A DNA stretch of 6,251 nucleotides from Acidimicrobiia bacterium (lineage in GTDB: Bacteria; Actinomycetota; Acidimicrobiia; IMCC26256). Position 1 is the first letter of the stretch. Each line of letters opens with the position of its first letter. Below the pieces are notes generated by a model. The model worked only from the letters and a program-made list of their open reading frames with translations. It did no database searches and was not told the DNA's origin. Where the stretch lies: contig JALRDW010000037.1 of NCBI GenBank assembly GCA_023262065.1, positions 1 to 6,251 of the forward strand, read 5' to 3'. Below are positions 4,688 through 6,251 of this stretch, piece after piece. Position numbers and translations under genes: made by a program.

Positions 4688-6251
4688 GTGACGGCCGTCC
4701 CTGAGGTGATGCCCGCACCGGTGGAGTCCGGTGGGATCGATCTGTTCCGCCGCCCGAAGGAGACCTCGGGCTTCTGGTCGTGGTTCACGACCATCGACCA
4801 CAAGAAGATCGGCATCCTCTACGGGACGACCGCGCTGATCTTCTTCGTGATCGCCGGCATCGAGGCGCTGCTCATCCGGCTCCAGCTCGCCGGTCCGAAC
4901 GGCACGGTGCTGACCGCCGGTCAGTACAACGCCATGTTCACCATGCACGGCACGACCATGGTGTTCCTGGTCGGCATGCCGATGGCGGTGGCGTTCGGCA
5001 ACTACCTCATCCCGATCATGATCGGCGCCCGGGACGTGGCCTTCCCGCGCATGAACATGTTCGGCTTCTGGGTGTTCCTGTTCGGTGGGCTCTTCATCTA
5101 CTCGAGCCTCTTCACCGGCATCGCCAACATGCCGAACGGCGGGTGGTTCGGGTACACGCCGCTCACCTCGACCCCGATGAGCGCCGGGTACCTGCCCGGC
5201 CACGGTCCGGACTTCTGGGTCGTCGGCCTCATCATGCTGGGTATCGGTTCGACGACGTCGGCGATCAACTTCGTGGTCACCATCCTGAACATGCGCGCGC
5301 CGGGCATGACCCTCATGCGCATGCCGGTGTTCGTCTGGATGATGCTCGTGGTCGCCTTCCTCACCGTGTTCGCGCTGCCGATCGTCACCGCGGCGCTGAT
5401 CATGGTGTTCTTCGACCGGAACTACCTCACGAACTTCTTCGTCGCCCAGAACGGTGGCGATCCACTGCTCTACCAGCACCTGTTCTGGCTCTTCGGCCAC
5501 CCGGAGGTGTACATCCTCATCCTCCCGGGCATGGGCATCGTCTCGGAGATCCTCCCGGTCATGTCCCGCAAGCCGCTCTTCGGTTACTCGGTCGTGGTGT
5601 TCTCCGGTATCGCCATCGGGTTCATGGGCTGGGGCGTGTGGGCCCACCACATGTTCGCGACGGGTCTCGGCCCGGTGGCCATCTCGGCCTTCGGTCTGGC
5701 GACCATGCTCATCGCGGTCCCGACCGGCGTGAAGATCTTCAACTGGCTCGGCACGGTCTGGGGCGGGTCGGTGAAACTCAACGTGCCGATGCTGTTCTCG
5801 CTCGGCTTCATCGCGATGTTCACCCTCGGTGGCCTGTCCGGCGTCACGCACTCGATCGTGCCGGCGGACACCCAGCAGACCGACACCTACTACGTGGTGG
5901 CCCACTTCCACTACGTCCTGTTCGGCGGCCTCGTGTTCGCGATCCTGGGCGGCATCGTCTACTGGTTCCCGAAGGTGTTCGGTCGCATGATGAACGAGCG
6001 CCTCGGCAAGCTCTCGTTCTGGGTGCTCTTCGTCGGGTTCAACCTCACGTTCTTCCCGATGCACTTCCTCGGCCTGACCGGCATGCCCCGGCGCACGTAC
6101 CGCTACACCGAGGGCCTCGGGTGGGACACCCTGAACCTCGTGGTCACCGCCGGCGGCTTCATCATCGCCCTGGCCACGCTGCTGTTCGTGGCCAACGCGG
6201 TGTGGTCGTGGAAGCGGGGGCCGATCGCCCCGGCCGACCCGTGGGACGGGC
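4688..6251 (+). CDS. ctaD: Cytochrome c oxidase subunit I, A1-type heme-copper oxidase (3' end cut by window)
   Basis: This is the catalytic subunit that reduces O2 at the heme a3-CuB centre and pumps protons across the cytoplasmic membrane. It starts at GTG 4688 with GGAGG seven bases upstream; 521 codons are visible and none is a stop. Actinobacterial CtaD is usually about 550-580 residues, so only a short tail is missing. Ligands seen: H87 (heme a, in MHGTTMVF), H271 with Y275 in HPEVY (CuB and its cross-linked Tyr), H320-H321 (CuB), H406 (heme a3) and H408 (heme a) in HFHYV. D-channel residues D116, N105, N123 and E273 are present, as are K-channel T346 and K349 in PTGVK, which makes this an A1-type pump. 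Twelve hydrophobic membrane segments are expected for the family, and most of the sequence is hydrophobic as required. It is co-transcribed with ctaC; ctaE or another subunit may follow beyond the edge. Confidence 0.97.
   Translation, partial: MTAVPEVMPAPVESGGIDLFRRPKETSGFWSWFTTIDHKKIGILYGTTALIFFVIAGIEALLIRLQLAGPNGTVLTAGQYNAMFTMHGTTMVFLVGMPMAVAFGNYLIPIMIGARDVAFPRMNMFGFWVFLFGGLFIYSSLFTGIANMPNGGWFGYTPLTSTPMSAGYLPGHGPDFWVVGLIMLGIGSTTSAINFVVTILNMRAPGMTLMRMPVFVWMMLVVAFLTVFALPIVTAALIMVFFDRNYLTNFFVAQNGGDPLLYQHLFWLFGHPEVYILILPGMGIVSEILPVMSRKPLFGYSVVVFSGIAIGFMGWGVWAHHMFATGLGPVAISAFGLATMLIAVPTGVKIFNWLGTVWGGSVKLNVPMLFSLGFIAMFTLGGLSGVTHSIVPADTQQTDTYYVVAHFHYVLFGGLVFAILGGIVYWFPKVFGRMMNERLGKLSFWVLFVGFNLTFFPMHFLGLTGMPRRTYRYTEGLGWDTLNLVVTAGGFIIALATLLFVANAVWSWKRGPIAPADPWDG

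Noticed and set aside
3459..4691. A 410-codon plus-strand frame overlapping ctaC in another phase
   Set aside because: The composition is Arg/Gly-rich with no motifs, and the overlapping ctaC frame has a signal peptide, CuA ligands and a heme site.
4619..6064. A 481-codon open frame on the minus strand opposite ctaD
   Set aside because: It is a codon-bias shadow of ctaD: very rich in His, Glu, Asp and Arg, with no domain pattern, while the plus strand shows every oxidase ligand.

Overview
This is a high-GC window with the codon style of an actinobacterium. It carries two chromosomal blocks, both on the + strand, plus a short foreign-looking piece at the left edge. The order phoH-ybeY-CNNM/CorC-era, the long insert in YbeY, and a cytochrome c domain fused to cytochrome oxidase subunit II all suit the Actinomycetota. 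I think Acidimicrobiia is the most likely class, but this is inferred from recalled protein style, not from a marker or a search.

Region 1 (1 to about 320) does not match the rest. It holds the last 67 codons of a calcineurin-like metallophosphoesterase (2-205). A second reading frame follows with a GTGA overlap, and its first ~40 residues look like the N-terminus of a small phage protein (DUF6378-like, with an RQxDYxHPxxNFxRIAxLW pattern). Around 316-330 this frame runs directly, in phase, into the C-terminal ~87 residues of PhoH. The PhoH P-loop half is absent. This is either a real recombination/integration scar or an assembly chimera.

Region 2 (about 322-3362) is a tightly packed RNA/ribosome housekeeping operon: the PhoH C-terminal part, YbeY (rRNA endonuclease), a CNNM/CorC-type membrane protein with CBS domains, and Era (16S rRNA/30S assembly GTPase). 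Its genes overlap by the tetranucleotide GTGA or are bridged by a 15-codon mini-ORF, which suggests translational coupling throughout.

Region 3 (3363-3561) is a 199-base intergenic spacer. It has a 17-bp direct repeat, GC-rich hairpins that could end the era transcript, a candidate promoter, and a 5'-UTR hairpin ahead of ctaC.

Region 4 (3562-6251) begins a respiratory operon: ctaC (lipoprotein CuA subunit II fused to cytochrome c, a caa3-type arrangement) and ctaD (subunit I, all metal ligands and D/K-channel residues visible), which runs off the right edge. Together they make the catalytic core of an aa3/caa3 cytochrome c oxidase.

I see no CRISPR array, tRNA, rRNA or insertion sequence, and no convincing undescribed multi-gene system. 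The junction near position 320 is the most unusual thing here.
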